The notes below the pieces were generated by a model. The model was not told the origin of the DNA and searched no databases. It was given only the letters and a program-made list of their open reading frames with translations. The translations under genes were made by a program, and so were the position numbers. From NCBI RefSeq assembly GCF_001866645.1, contig NZ_MLYP01000085.1, positions 1 through 64,000 on the forward strand: DNA of 64,000 nucleotides, in the 5' to 3' direction. Origin of the DNA: Streptomyces colonosanans. Lineage in GTDB: Bacteria; Actinomycetota; Actinomycetes; Streptomycetales; Streptomycetaceae. Of the stretch, positions 17,188-25,400 are shown one piece after another; positions within the stretch are counted from its first letter, which is position 1; every line of letters begins with the position of its first letter.

Positions 17188-17559
17188 TCAGCTACGTTGG
17201 TATCTGGCCGCCATCGTGTGGAATACCTTCTTCGGTTCCCAGCGGATCTCGTCGAGCATCCGGACAACGCCGTAGGAGCCAAGGTCTTGCTCCCCGGGCC
17301 TGCTGTAGCCGGCGAAGGTGAACCAGAGCTCGATGTGCATCTCGCGTACGTTGCCGAGAACGCCGTCGTTGGTGTGAAGCTGTGTGCAGAAGTGCAGAAG
17401 TGCGGGTGGCTCGGGTGGACGGGGACGTAGCCGGGACCGTTTCGCGCAACGTCGAGGAAGTGCCGGGCGGTCTCCCGGAACACCTTCGCGCTGCCGGTGA
17501 TGAACAGAGTCTCGGCGTAGAGGTGCTGATGAATGCCGGTGGCTGGTGGGGCGTGGTGG
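17188..17559 (-). pseudogene. Unidentified protein gene frameshifted by an 8-bp duplication
   Basis: Two reverse-strand frames read as one protein: LYAETLFITGSAKVFRETAR, HFLDVARNGPGYVPVHPSHP, HFC in the first, then TQLHTNDGVLGNVREMHIEL, WFTFAGYSRPGEQDLGSYGV and VFHTMAARYQRS-stop in the second. The switch coincides with an exact 8-bp tandem duplication (17384-17399); removing one copy restores HFC-TQLHT. The 5' end runs into the stop of the DUF4232 gene without a clear start, so about 120 residues are visible. I do not recognise the family. Confidence 0.6.
17384..17399. repeat. 8-bp tandem duplication (GTGCAGAA x2)
   Basis: GTGCAGAA occurs twice head to tail at 17384-17391 and 17392-17399. 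It lies inside the reverse-strand remnant and its length (8, not a multiple of 3) accounts exactly for the reading-frame change, as expected from replication slippage. Confidence 0.85.
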
Positions 17560-17561
17560 GT

Positions 17562-18260
17562 TCAGCCCACGCTGATCGAGTTGACGAAGGTGCCGGGGTG
17601 GGTGGCGCCGGACTGGTCCAGGATGGCGCCGCCGTAGGGCCAGTCGAGGGTGACGTGCGACGTCTCGTTGGGTGGGGTGATCAGGACCTTGCTCGGCACG
17701 AACGGCTTGGTGTCCGGGTCGTTCTTGGCGACCGGCAGGATGCTCATGGTGATCAGGGCTGTGTCGTCGCCGGGCCGCAGGGTGATGGTGCTCGGCTTGT
17801 CCGCGGAGCGGCGCAGGTCCCAGGCGTCGCCGGACTTGCTGATCAGGCGGACTCCCGGGAAGCCGCGCAGGGTGCAGGTGCGTCCACCGCTGTTCTTCAG
17901 CCGGATCGCCGCGATCTGCTGGTCGGTGGTGTCGTTCATGTCCGGGGCGCCACCGTGCGCGGAGCCCCAGCTGTAGCGCAGTTCGCCGGTGTGGCATCGC
18001 TTGCTGGTGGTGGCGGAGGAGACGTTCACGGCGTCGGTCCGCGAACCTTGCCGGGCAGTCTTCTTCACGTCGGCCGCGGAGGAGTGCTGGGCCGTGTCCT
18101 GCGAGCCGCCCTGTTGGCCGGACGACGAGTCCTTCGCCGCACCTGAGCGTGCGTCGGCGCGGGAGGAGGGCGCGTCGCATGCGGTGGCCCCGGCGCCGAC
18201 GGCGATGACGGCCAGTACGGCGGCGGTGCAGCGAGCGGCGCGGTTGAGCTTGGCGGTCAT
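17562..18260 (-). CDS. DUF4232 secreted lipoprotein
   Basis: The 232-residue protein begins with a signal peptide (AARCTAAVLAVIAVGAGATA) whose end, GATAC, resembles a lipobox with the lipidated Cys at about residue 28. A Ser/Gln-rich linker follows, then the DUF4232 domain: CHTGELRYSWGSAHGGAPDM, IAAIRLKNSGGRTCTLRGFP, GVRLISKSGDAWDL, and the closing GAILDQSGATHPGTFVNSIS. DUF4232 proteins are cell-surface proteins abundant in Streptomyces, of unknown function. ATG at 18260 is preceded by GAGGGA. A hairpin lies in the leader (18276-18299). Confidence 0.85.
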   Translation of the reverse strand: MTAKLNRAARCTAAVLAVIAVGAGATACDAPSSRADARSGAAKDSSSGQQGGSQDTAQHSSAADVKKTARQGSRTDAVNVSSATTSKRCHTGELRYSWGSAHGGAPDMNDTTDQQIAAIRLKNSGGRTCTLRGFPGVRLISKSGDAWDLRRSADKPSTITLRPGDDTALITMSILPVAKNDPDTKPFVPSKVLITPPNETSHVTLDWPYGGAILDQSGATHPGTFVNSISVG

Positions 18261-18275
18261 GGTTCCCTCTTCTCC

Positions 18276-18299
18276 AGTGCCGGACCTTCGTCCGGCACT
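18276..18299. promoter_or_regulatory. Leader hairpin upstream of the DUF4232 gene
   Basis: A perfect 10-bp stem (AGTGCCGGAC/GTCCGGCACT) with a CTTC loop ends 16 bases before the start codon, just beyond the ribosome-binding site. It could be an operator or stabilise the mRNA leader; it is too close to the gene to be a terminator of another one. Confidence 0.45.
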
Positions 18300-18466
18300 C
18301 CCTGTGTCGAGTACGACTTACGGAAAGTGAGACGCACTGCCTCAGGAGAGAGTTCTGGGATATAGGGAGAAGATTGTCCGGAATATGTAACAGTCACCAT
18401 CTCACCCCGTCGCCGCAGCTCAACCGGCCGGCTCTCGCGTGAAAGTTCGAGATCGCCGAGTCCGCC

Positions 18467-18703
18467 TCAGCACTGCCACAGGAACAACGCTCGACAACAC
18501 GGCTCGCAGGCGAACGCGTAGGCACTGCCGAGGCCGCCGAAATTCATGGCGGTGGTGTGATCCGGGCCTTCCTCGAGCTGGACGATGAACGGCATCGTGT
18601 GGGCGCATGAGGGACAGGACGGGGTTTCGTCTCCCTGAATCCAGGCGGGGCGTCCTCCAAGCTGCCCAAGTACAGACGACTCGGGGCGTTCACTTCTCGC
18701 TGC
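18467..18703 (-). pseudogene. C-terminal fragment of a two-CxxC zinc-binding protein
   Basis: The reverse strand reads LGQLGGRPAWIQGDETPSCP, SCAHTMPFIVQLEEGPDHTT, AMNFGGLGSAYAFACEPCCR and ALFLWQC-stop. The G-G-x-P-x-W-I-Q-x-D-E-x-P-x-C-P-x-C and C-x-x-C pairs resemble the C-terminal half of DUF1963-like cytosolic proteins. The frame opens just after another stop, with no start codon. Confidence 0.5.
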
Positions 18704-18840
18704 TCATGCTTCGCGGGCCAGATCGTAGTCATCCTCGGACTCGCACTTCAGGACGACGGCCCGAACCTCGCCACGCACGAGCAGCGCCTCCTTGACGCCC
18801 TCAGGCTGAGGCAGCGGTTCAAGGCCATACCGATGCCGCA
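18704..18840 (-). pseudogene. C-terminal end of an unidentified small protein
   Basis: The reverse strand ends YGLEPLPQPEGVKEALLVRG, EVRAVVLKCESEDDYDLARE-A-stop. Composition is protein-like, but the frame is cut by the methionine aminopeptidase region. No family recognised. Confidence 0.3.
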
Positions 18841-19581
18841 TTGGACGCGATGAGGGAAGCCGGACGTGTGGTAGCCCACGCCCTGGCCGCAGCCCGAGAA
18901 GCAGCCGGCGTGGGGGTGCCCCTGCAAGAACTGGACGAAGCGGCCCGGTCAGTTCTGGCCGAGGCCGGAGCCGGCTCCCCGTTCCTCGGATACCGGCCGT
19001 CCTTCGCCCCGGTCGCTTTCCCGGCCGTGATCTGCACGTCCGTCAACGACGCCGTGTCGCACGGCATCCCCACCGGCTACCGGCTGCGCGACGGCGACCT
19101 GGTGAGCATCGACTGCGGCGCCCAACTCGACGGCTGGACAGGCGACGCGGCCATCACCTTCACCGTCGGAACGCCACGCCCCGGCGACCTCGATCTGATC
19201 GACGCCACCCAGCAAGCCCTCGACGCCGGCATCGCCGCCGCCCAGGTGGGCAGTCGCATCGGCGACATCTCCCACGCCATCGACACCGTCGCCCGCAAGG
19301 CGGGCTGCGGCATGCCCGCCGATTTCGGCGGCCACGGCATCGGCCGCCGCATGCACGAAGACCCCCACGTCCCCAACCGCGGCCGCCCCGGCCGTGGCTT
19401 CCCCCTCCGCCACGGCCTGGTCCTCGCCATCGAACCCATGCTCATGGCCGGCGGGCAGAACACCTACCGCACCGATAGCGATGGCTGGACCCTGCGCACC
19501 ACCGACGGCAGCAGGGTCGCCCACATCGAGCACACCGTCGCCATCACCGACCAGGGCCCCCGCGTCCTGACCCTGCCCTGA
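18841..19581 (+). CDS. map: Type I methionine aminopeptidase
   Basis: The 246-residue M24A enzyme removes N-terminal methionine from nascent proteins. All five metal ligands are visible in order: the two Asp in VSIDCGAQLDGWTGDAAITF, His in FGGHGIGRRMHEDPHV, Glu in LAIEPMLMAGG and Glu in VAHIEHTVAITD. The substrate-binding His is in NDAVSHGIP. The N-terminus is slightly short: it begins with TTG (LDAMREAGRVV), or with ATG at 18850, whereas usual members have 10-15 more residues. Upstream in-frame codons (GHTDAALDAM) look like the missing part but lack a start, so the 5' end may be truncated. Streptomyces have several map paralogues. Confidence 0.85.
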   Translation: MDAMREAGRVVAHALAAAREAAGVGVPLQELDEAARSVLAEAGAGSPFLGYRPSFAPVAFPAVICTSVNDAVSHGIPTGYRLRDGDLVSIDCGAQLDGWTGDAAITFTVGTPRPGDLDLIDATQQALDAGIAAAQVGSRIGDISHAIDTVARKAGCGMPADFGGHGIGRRMHEDPHVPNRGRPGRGFPLRHGLVLAIEPMLMAGGQNTYRTDSDGWTLRTTDGSRVAHIEHTVAITDQGPRVLTLP

Positions 19582-19675
19582 CGTTCTCCCCGACGCTGCC
19601 GGATCCGGGGCCGGACCGTTCGATGCCCTACGGCACCCCCGCTGGTCACAGCGGTGAAAGGTCGCCCGGGTAGGT

Positions 19676-19708
19676 CGACAGCACGGTGGGGAGCATCTGC
19701 CCAGCCAC
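19676..19708. repeat. 33-bp repeat, copy 1
   Basis: An exact 33-base match to 35024-35056, beginning CGACAGCACGG and ending TGCCCAGCCAC. On the reverse strand both copies can be read as VAGQMLPTVLS. They probably derive from one mobile-element family whose other parts are lost. Confidence 0.75.
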
Positions 19709-19744
19709 GTGCCTCTTCGCGACCCGTCCACGCCGACGCTCCCC

Positions 19745-19915
19745 GGCGGTGCAGGCCCGCAGGCGACGTACACCGTGCAGAAGCAGATGGCGGAAGGCAG
19801 CTGCCACTACCGATACAAGCAGGGGGAGCCGCTTCCGTATCCAGCGTGCACGCCTGGCGCGCCGCAAGCCCCGCCCCCGCCCGCGGGCCGCGCTCGCCCA
19901 GTCGCGAGGAGGTGA
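19745..19915 (+). pseudogene. Fragment of a secreted HNH-like protein
   Basis: A plus-strand frame contains ATYTVQKQMAEGSCHYRYKQ, GEPLPYPACTPGA. This matches the pattern Y-T-V-Q-x-Q..G-x-C-H-Y-R-Y..G-x-P-L-P-x-P-x-C-T-P-G-A found in a group of small secreted Streptomyces proteins annotated as HNH-like. The conserved continuation after CTPGA is replaced by Pro/Arg-rich noise, and no signal peptide precedes it. Confidence 0.5.
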
Positions 19916-19959
19916 CACACGGCAGGCCGTGGCGCAGGCGGTCGGCGTGAGACGTCCGC

Positions 19960-20679
19960 TCACCGAGAGCCGACGGCGGCCTGGGGCTGCTCTTCCTGAC
20001 CCGCGGCGCGGTCGGCGAGCATCTTCAGGGCTGCCGCGCGGGTGTTGGCGACATGTCGTCTGGCGAGGCGGGCAGCGGTCTGCGGGTCGCCCGCCTGCAG
20101 AGCATGGAACAGTTCTTCGTGCTCACCGCACATCAGTGGGCCGTCACCGGGCTCGGCCGTCAGCCGGAAGAGCCGGCGCAGCCGCCCGTCCAGCGGCTGC
20201 ATGAGGTCCTGGAGCAGCGGGTTGCCGGACAGGACCACGATCTGGCGGTGGAAGTCGGCATTAAGCGCTGCGACGTCCCGGGCTCGCCCGCGCTCGGTGG
20301 CCCGGCGGGCGCGAACGAGCAGCTGCTCCAGCCGCCGCAGACCGGCCGCGTCGGTGTGCCGTGCGGCAAGGTCCGCGGCGAGCGCTTCGAGAGATTCGCG
20401 GACGTCGAAGAAGTGGGCGGCGTCCTCCACCCCTACCCGGGAGACGACTGCACCGCGGCGGGGCTGGGTGGTGAGGAAGCCCTCCGCCTCCAGCCGCTGC
20501 ATGGCCTCACGCACCGGAATGCGGGAGACCTCGAACTCGGCGGCCAGATCGCGCTCGACGACCCGCCGGCCGGGCTCGAGTTCCCCTTCGATGATGCGTT
20601 CGCGCAGCGCCTCGTACACCTGGTCACGCAGGGACTTGTCCCCCGCACCGATGCTGGTGCGTCGCGTGCTCTCCGTCAT
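19960..20679 (-). CDS. GntR/FadR-family transcriptional regulator
   Basis: The 239-residue protein has an N-terminal winged helix (LRDQVYEALRERIIEGELEP, GRRVVERDLAAEFEVSRIPV, REAMQRLEAEGFL) and an all-helical FCD ligand domain (AAHFFDVRESLEALAADLAA, ALNADFHRQIVVLSGNPLLQ, EHEELFHALQAGDPQTAARL) with the metal-coordinating Asp/His pattern. It diverges from the amidohydrolase-permease pair; a GGTATACC-containing palindrome lies between. It probably represses these genes until their substrate or a product binds the FCD domain. Confidence 0.85.
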   Translation of the reverse strand: MTESTRRTSIGAGDKSLRDQVYEALRERIIEGELEPGRRVVERDLAAEFEVSRIPVREAMQRLEAEGFLTTQPRRGAVVSRVGVEDAAHFFDVRESLEALAADLAARHTDAAGLRRLEQLLVRARRATERGRARDVAALNADFHRQIVVLSGNPLLQDLMQPLDGRLRRLFRLTAEPGDGPLMCGEHEELFHALQAGDPQTAARLARRHVANTRAAALKMLADRAAGQEEQPQAAVGSR

Positions 20680-20750
20680 TTCGCGCCTTCCGCCGGCCGC
20701 CGCTGTTCCCGCGTCATCCTAGTGCCCGCCCGGCGAACGGACCCCTTGCA

Positions 20751-20767
20751 TGGTATTCGGTATACCA
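20751..20767. promoter_or_regulatory. Candidate GntR (FadR-type) operator
   Basis: TGGTATTCGGTATACCA: TGGTAT and ATACCA form an inverted repeat, and the right half includes the exact palindrome GGTATACC. FadR-type regulators bind short G-T-x-x-A-C palindromes. It sits 72 bases upstream of the regulator start and 88 upstream of the amidohydrolase. Confidence 0.55.
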
Positions 20768-20854
20768 AGTAGCGTGCCGCTTCAGTCCACGGCGCAGTCG
20801 CGTCGACACAAGCCGGGACAGCCCTAGTCGCCCCTCACACCTTCGGAAAGCCGC

Positions 20855-22120
20855 ATGCACAGCAGCCCTTCGTCCCCCGTCGTACTGACCAACGTCACGC
20901 TGCCGGACGGCCGGCGCGCGGACGTGTCCCTGCGCGACGGTCACATCGCAGCCGTCCACGAGCGCGTCACACCCGGTGACGCACCCACCGAAACGACCGG
21001 CAGCGTCGGCGACGACCGGATCGAACTGGCCGGCGCACTGTTGCTGCCCGCTTTCGTGGACGGCCACTGCCACCTGGACAAGACGTTCCTCGGAGTCCCC
21101 TGGCAGCCCCACATGGTGGGCAGCACGATCCGCGACCGGGTCACCGCCGAGCTCGACACCCGTCGGCGGCTCACCACTCCCGTCACCGAGCGCGCCCTGG
21201 AGCTGGTCCACCGCATGGTGGAGCACGGCACCGGGCATGCCCGCTCGCACGTCGACATCGACCCGCAGTCCCGCCTGGCGAACCTGCACGCATTGCTGGA
21301 GGTCAGGGAAAACGTCCGTGATCTCATCACCCTGCAGATCGTGGCCTTTCCGCAGAGTGGGGTGGTCGCCGCGCCCGGCGTCCCCGACCTGCTGGACGCG
21401 GCGCTGCGCGAAGGCGCCGACCTCGTCGGCGGCCTCGACCCCCATGGCTTCGATGGTGATGTCGAGGGGCAACTCGACGTCGTCTTCGGGCTCGCCGAGC
21501 GACACGGCGTCGGCGTCGACATCCATCTGCACGACCCCGGCGAGGTGGGAGCCGCGCAGCTGCGCGCGATCGCCGCCCGGACCAGGGCGCTCGGCATGGG
21601 CGGCCGCGTCACCGTCAGTCATGCCTACTGCCTGGGCGACGTCGAGGACGCCACTTTCGCCCGTACGGCGAAGGAGCTCGCGGGGGCGGAGGTGTCCATC
21701 CTCACCAATGGGCCGGCCGGACCCATACCGCCGGTACTGCGGCTGCGCGAGGCAGGCGTCCGCATCTTCGCCGGCTCCGACAACATCCGCGACGCCTGGT
21801 GGCCCTACGGCACCGGCGACATGCTGGAACGGGCGACCATCATCGGCCTGCGCTCCGACCTCATGACCGACGACGAATTGCACACCGCGGCCTCGCTCGT
21901 CACCACAGAGGCCGCCGCTGCCCTGGGCCTGGACCGCTACGGGCTGCGGCCGGGGAGCCGCGCGGACCTCGTCGCTGTCGCCGCAGGCAGCGTCGCCGAG
22001 GCGGTCGCCGCGCACCCCCGGCGCCTGCTCGTGACCCACGCCGGCCGGGTGGTGGCGACCGACAACTGCCCGGTGCCGGATCTGCCGGCTCCCCAGCCAG
22101 GTGTCCAGCGTGCCTGGTAG
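20855..22120 (+). CDS. Cytosine-deaminase-like amidohydrolase
   Basis: The 421-residue metal-dependent hydrolase resembles CodA-type deaminases. A beta-sandwich start (VVLTNVTLPDGRRADVSLRD) precedes the TIM barrel. Metal and active-site motifs are present in order: DGHCHLDKTF (H71, H73), ARSHVDID, DIHLHDPGEVG, TVSHAYCLG and GSDNIRDAW. It probably deaminates or hydrolyses a cyclic nitrogen compound in the cytosol. Divergent from the GntR regulator and followed by an APC permease, so it likely belongs to a small uptake-and-degradation unit. The substrate cannot be fixed from sequence. Confidence 0.8.
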   Translation: MHSSPSSPVVLTNVTLPDGRRADVSLRDGHIAAVHERVTPGDAPTETTGSVGDDRIELAGALLLPAFVDGHCHLDKTFLGVPWQPHMVGSTIRDRVTAELDTRRRLTTPVTERALELVHRMVEHGTGHARSHVDIDPQSRLANLHALLEVRENVRDLITLQIVAFPQSGVVAAPGVPDLLDAALREGADLVGGLDPHGFDGDVEGQLDVVFGLAERHGVGVDIHLHDPGEVGAAQLRAIAARTRALGMGGRVTVSHAYCLGDVEDATFARTAKELAGAEVSILTNGPAGPIPPVLRLREAGVRIFAGSDNIRDAWWPYGTGDMLERATIIGLRSDLMTDDELHTAASLVTTEAAAALGLDRYGLRPGSRADLVAVAAGSVAEAVAAHPRRLLVTHAGRVVATDNCPVPDLPAPQPGVQRAW

Positions 22121-22279
22121 CGCCGCCGGCCGGGTGCTTCACCCGCACTCGCCCGCGTAGTTCACAGCTTTTGTGCAGGGCCGCCCCCAGCGCCGGAACG
22201 CCGCGGACCTGCCCTCCTGCCGAAGCGGTCTTCATCTTCTGCCTCCCGCAGCCACCCAGCGCATCCACCTAGGAGTCCC

Positions 22280-23788
22280 GTGTCCGTCATCAGCGGCTCC
22301 GGCGGTGCCCCCGCCGCGCATCCGAACACCCCCGTCCCGCAGCCCGGTGAGCCGCCTGCCCCGGGCGGCACCGTCCTCAGCAGCGCCGCCATCGGCGTTT
22401 TCGACCTGGTTTTCTTCGTGGTCGCCGCTGCTGCACCTCTGACAGCCGTGGCCGGGGTCGCCCCTGCCGCGATGGCCATGGGCGGACTCGCCACCCCCCT
22501 GGGATACGTCCTGTCCGGCGGACTGCTGGCGCTGTTCGCTGCCGGCTTCACCGCCATGAGCCTGCACGTCCGCAACGCCGGCGCCTTCTACGCCTACGTG
22601 GCACACGGCTTGGGCAAGGCCACCGGCATAGGGACGGCCTACGTCGCCGTCGTCTCCTACAACCTGGTGGAGATCGGGCTCGTCGCCTGCTTCGGCTTCT
22701 TCGCCTCGAGCGGGGTGAAGGACCTCACCGGGTTCGGTGCGCCCTGGTGGCTCTGGTCGGCGGTCTGTATCGCCGCCGTCGGCGTCCTCGGCTGGCTCCG
22801 GGTCACCCTCAGCGCCAAGGTGTTGGGACTCGCGCTGGTGCTGGAGGTCGTGGTCCTGCTGATCCTGGAGGGCGGGGTGCTGAACCATCGCGGCACCGCC
22901 GCCCTCGACCCCGCGGTCCTGAACCCGGCATCGCTGGGCGGCGCGGGAGTGGCGGGCATGTTCGTCCTGGCCATCGGCGCCTTCACCGGGTTCGAGGCGA
23001 CCGCGATCTACGCCGAGGAGGCGCGGGAGCCGAAGCGCACGGTGCCGCGGGCCACGTTCATCGCCGTCGGCTTCCTCGCCGTCTTCTACGCCTTTGCCGT
23101 GTGGGTGGTGATGGGTGCCTTCGGCGCCGCAGACGCCGTGCGAGTCGCGCGCGGCGGCAACGGCCCCGACATGGTGTTCAGTGCGGCTGACCGCTTCGTC
23201 GGCCCATGGCTCTCCGACAGCATGCATCTGCTGATCATCACCAGTGCCTTCGCTGCCACCCTCGCCTTTCACAACGCTGCCGCCCGATATATGTACGCCC
23301 TCGGCCGTGAGGGGCTGCTGCCCCGCCCGCTGGCCCGAGTCTCGCCCCGCAGCGGCTCCCCGGGCACCGCCGTGGTGGTCCAGAGCCTCCTCGCGGCGGC
23401 CTTCATCGCCGCCGGGGCCCTCAGTGATGCCGACCCGTACGCGGTGGTCTTCCTATGGCCGAACGGCACCGGAGTCCTGGGCATCATGGCCATGCAGGCG
23501 CTCGCCGCCCTGGCCGTGTACGGGTTCTTCCGCCGCGACCGCCGGGGGGTTTCCAGCTTCCGGGCGCAGTGGGCGCCTTTGCTCTCCTTCCTCGGCCTGT
23601 GCGTGCTCACCGTCCTCGCGGCCCTGCGGTTCGACCTGCTCACCGGGGCATCCAGTGCGGTCAACATCGGACTGCTCGTCCCGCTGCCCGTGGTGTTCTG
23701 CATCGGGCTCATCGTGGCTCGCTACATCCGGCGCACGGATCCGCAGCGGTATGCCCAGCTGACCACCGTCGACGTGGAACGCGACTGA
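22280..23788 (+). CDS. APC-superfamily permease
   Basis: The 502-residue integral membrane protein has about twelve hydrophobic segments. It begins with VLSSAAIGVFDLVFFVVAAA, the TM1 of amino acid/polyamine/organocation permeases, then GGLLALFAAGFTAMSLHVRN, AGAFYAYVAHGLGKATGIGT and IGAFTGFEATAIYAEEAREP (TM6 with the GFE motif). GTG at 22280 is four bases after AGGAG. Its position after the amidohydrolase and the divergent GntR gene suggests it imports their substrate; the 159-base spacing leaves room for a second promoter. Confidence 0.82.
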   Translation: MSVISGSGGAPAAHPNTPVPQPGEPPAPGGTVLSSAAIGVFDLVFFVVAAAAPLTAVAGVAPAAMAMGGLATPLGYVLSGGLLALFAAGFTAMSLHVRNAGAFYAYVAHGLGKATGIGTAYVAVVSYNLVEIGLVACFGFFASSGVKDLTGFGAPWWLWSAVCIAAVGVLGWLRVTLSAKVLGLALVLEVVVLLILEGGVLNHRGTAALDPAVLNPASLGGAGVAGMFVLAIGAFTGFEATAIYAEEAREPKRTVPRATFIAVGFLAVFYAFAVWVVMGAFGAADAVRVARGGNGPDMVFSAADRFVGPWLSDSMHLLIITSAFAATLAFHNAAARYMYALGREGLLPRPLARVSPRSGSPGTAVVVQSLLAAAFIAAGALSDADPYAVVFLWPNGTGVLGIMAMQALAALAVYGFFRRDRRGVSSFRAQWAPLLSFLGLCVLTVLAALRFDLLTGASSAVNIGLLVPLPVVFCIGLIVARYIRRTDPQRYAQLTTVDVERD

Positions 23789-24422
23789 CCCCGGGGACCC
23801 GGGCGGGCGGCCGCAGCGAACCAGTGCGCCGGCCACCCGTCCGATGACCCCGGCAGGCTGCCGTTGTCGGATGGGCACCCACTGACGACGTCGACCCCGC
23901 CTGGCAGAAGGGCGGCCGGGTCCACGCCGGCCCGGCCGGACACCCTTTCTGCCTCCCCTCAGCGTGAACTGCATCGCGTGTTCGCGCCTGCTGTTGTGTG
24001 CTGCCGCTCAGCCCGGGCTGGCAGCGGAGAGCAGCAGCGTCCGGCGCTCGGCCCTACGGTGTGGTGGCAGTGTTCTCGCTGCGGGTCAGCTGCCGGATAC
24101 CGGTCCGCGTGCCGGCCGGGCCGGCCACGGATTCGCGGATCGCTCCGCGACGCGCGATGTCTGCCGCCCGGCCACCGGGCTGGCCCGCCCTTGACCTCGC
24201 CCTCACCGGGCTCGCTGCGGATCTCGCGCATGCTGCCAGGGGCAACCGTCCCGGCGCGTCCGCCAGGCGGCGGCCGCCACGGCTGCCGCTCTCGGCCTCG
24301 CCGGGCATCAGCCGGGGCATCCCTCACCCACCCCAACTACGGCGTGTTGTGAAAGTGGCGGTCACAGACACTCGTTGAGGACTGTGACCAGCACGGTCGC
24401 CGCTGGGGCGGCAAGTGGCCGG
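23789..24422. other. 0.6-kb gap, no gene seen
   Basis: Very GC-rich sequence between the permease end and the reverse-strand imine-reductase-like gene. Open frames on both strands lack family-like sequence, and I find no tRNA or strong hairpin. Confidence 0.4.
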
Positions 24423-25304
24423 TCAGTGCACCAGCAGGTCGATCACGCCCGTCAGGCTCTCCTCGCCGCTGCCCTCGGCCAGGCGTCGGCGCATCAACTC
24501 GAAGTACGGGCTGAGCAGTTCCGGGCTGACACCCTGCTGCTCGGCGGTGCTCAGGAAGGTCGGTGTGCCGGCCACCTGCATGGCGAGATTGGAGACGACA
24601 CCCTTGGTGTAGTCGCCGCTCCGCAACTGGTCGGCGGTCTGGTGAACTGCCGGTGCCATCGCGACGAGCCAGTCGGCGAGCAGCGGGGCGAGCGCCGCGG
24701 GGTCGATGTCCTCCTTGCGGATCAGGGCAAAGGCGTGCGCGGCCCCGGCGAACATCCCGTACATGGCGCTGAGCAGGGCCACGTCGTGCAGGGCCGCGAA
24801 GCCTGCGTCCTCGCCGACGTAGGTAGTGCCGACCGGGACGCCCAGGGTCTCCTGGTGCCGCTCGAACAGGTCCCGCGAGCCGCTGTAGAAGACGTAGCCG
24901 CCCGCTTCCGGGATGCCGATCATCGGAGGGACAGCCATGATCCCGCCGTCCAGATAGCGGGCGCCGCGCTCGCGGGCCCACTCGGCGCGGGCGCGGGCCT
25001 GGGCAGGGGTGCTGGTGGTCAGGTTGACCAGGTCCCTGCCGGCCAGGTCGGTACCGTCCAGCACCTCGTCGACCGCGGTGTCGTCCAACAGGCAAACGAT
25101 TACCAGGGTGTTCGCTGCGACCGCCTCAGTGGCGCTGTCCGCGACCCTTGCACCCTCGGCGGCGAGCGCCACGGCGCGGGCCGGGGTGCGGTTCCAGACG
25201 GTGAGCGGGTGGCCGGCGGCAAGCCAGGTACGGGCCAGCGCGGTGCCCATCTCGCCGAGACCCAGCATCGTGACGGAGGTCTTCTCAACATTGTTCTGTG
25301 TCAT
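24423..25304 (-). CDS. Imine-reductase-like NADP-dependent dehydrogenase
   Basis: The 293-residue protein has the beta-hydroxyacid dehydrogenase/6PGDH fold: Rossmann start VTMLGLGEMGTALARTWLAA, NRTPARAVALAAEGA (Arg side suited to NADP phosphate), VNLTTSTPAQARARAEWARE, YLDGGIMAVPPMIGIPEAGG, then an all-helical C-terminal dimerisation domain. The GGIMAVPP..I..P motif and the absence of the usual catalytic Lys are typical of imine reductases, which reduce cyclic imines. ATG at 25304 is chosen over an upstream one because the Rossmann fold begins soon after. Divergent from an HxlR regulator. Confidence 0.8.
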   Translation of the reverse strand: MTQNNVEKTSVTMLGLGEMGTALARTWLAAGHPLTVWNRTPARAVALAAEGARVADSATEAVAANTLVIVCLLDDTAVDEVLDGTDLAGRDLVNLTTSTPAQARARAEWARERGARYLDGGIMAVPPMIGIPEAGGYVFYSGSRDLFERHQETLGVPVGTTYVGEDAGFAALHDVALLSAMYGMFAGAAHAFALIRKEDIDPAALAPLLADWLVAMAPAVHQTADQLRSGDYTKGVVSNLAMQVAGTPTFLSTAEQQGVSPELLSPYFELMRRRLAEGSGEESLTGVIDLLVH

Positions 25305-25340
25305 GCCGATTAGGCTGCTCACAGGCCCGGAGGTGATCAA

Positions 25341-25378
25341 GTACGCACTTCGGAGTGGGTGCTTACCCCGGGGTAAGC
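25341..25378. promoter_or_regulatory. Candidate HxlR operators
   Basis: The 96-bp divergent intergenic region holds two palindromes. The first (from 25341, GTACGCACTTCGGAGTGGGT plus GCTTAC) is an imperfect inverted repeat. The second, GCTTACCCCGGGGTAAGC (25361-25378), is a perfect 18-bp palindrome ending 22 bases before the HxlR start. HxlR regulators commonly bind such sites between themselves and a divergent oxidoreductase gene. Confidence 0.6.
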
Positions 25379-25400
25379 GAGCACGTCAGAAAGGTGGGGC

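Noticed and set aside
22232..23272. Long reverse-strand frame under the APC permease
   Set aside because: Composition is antisense noise, with no start signal or family motif.
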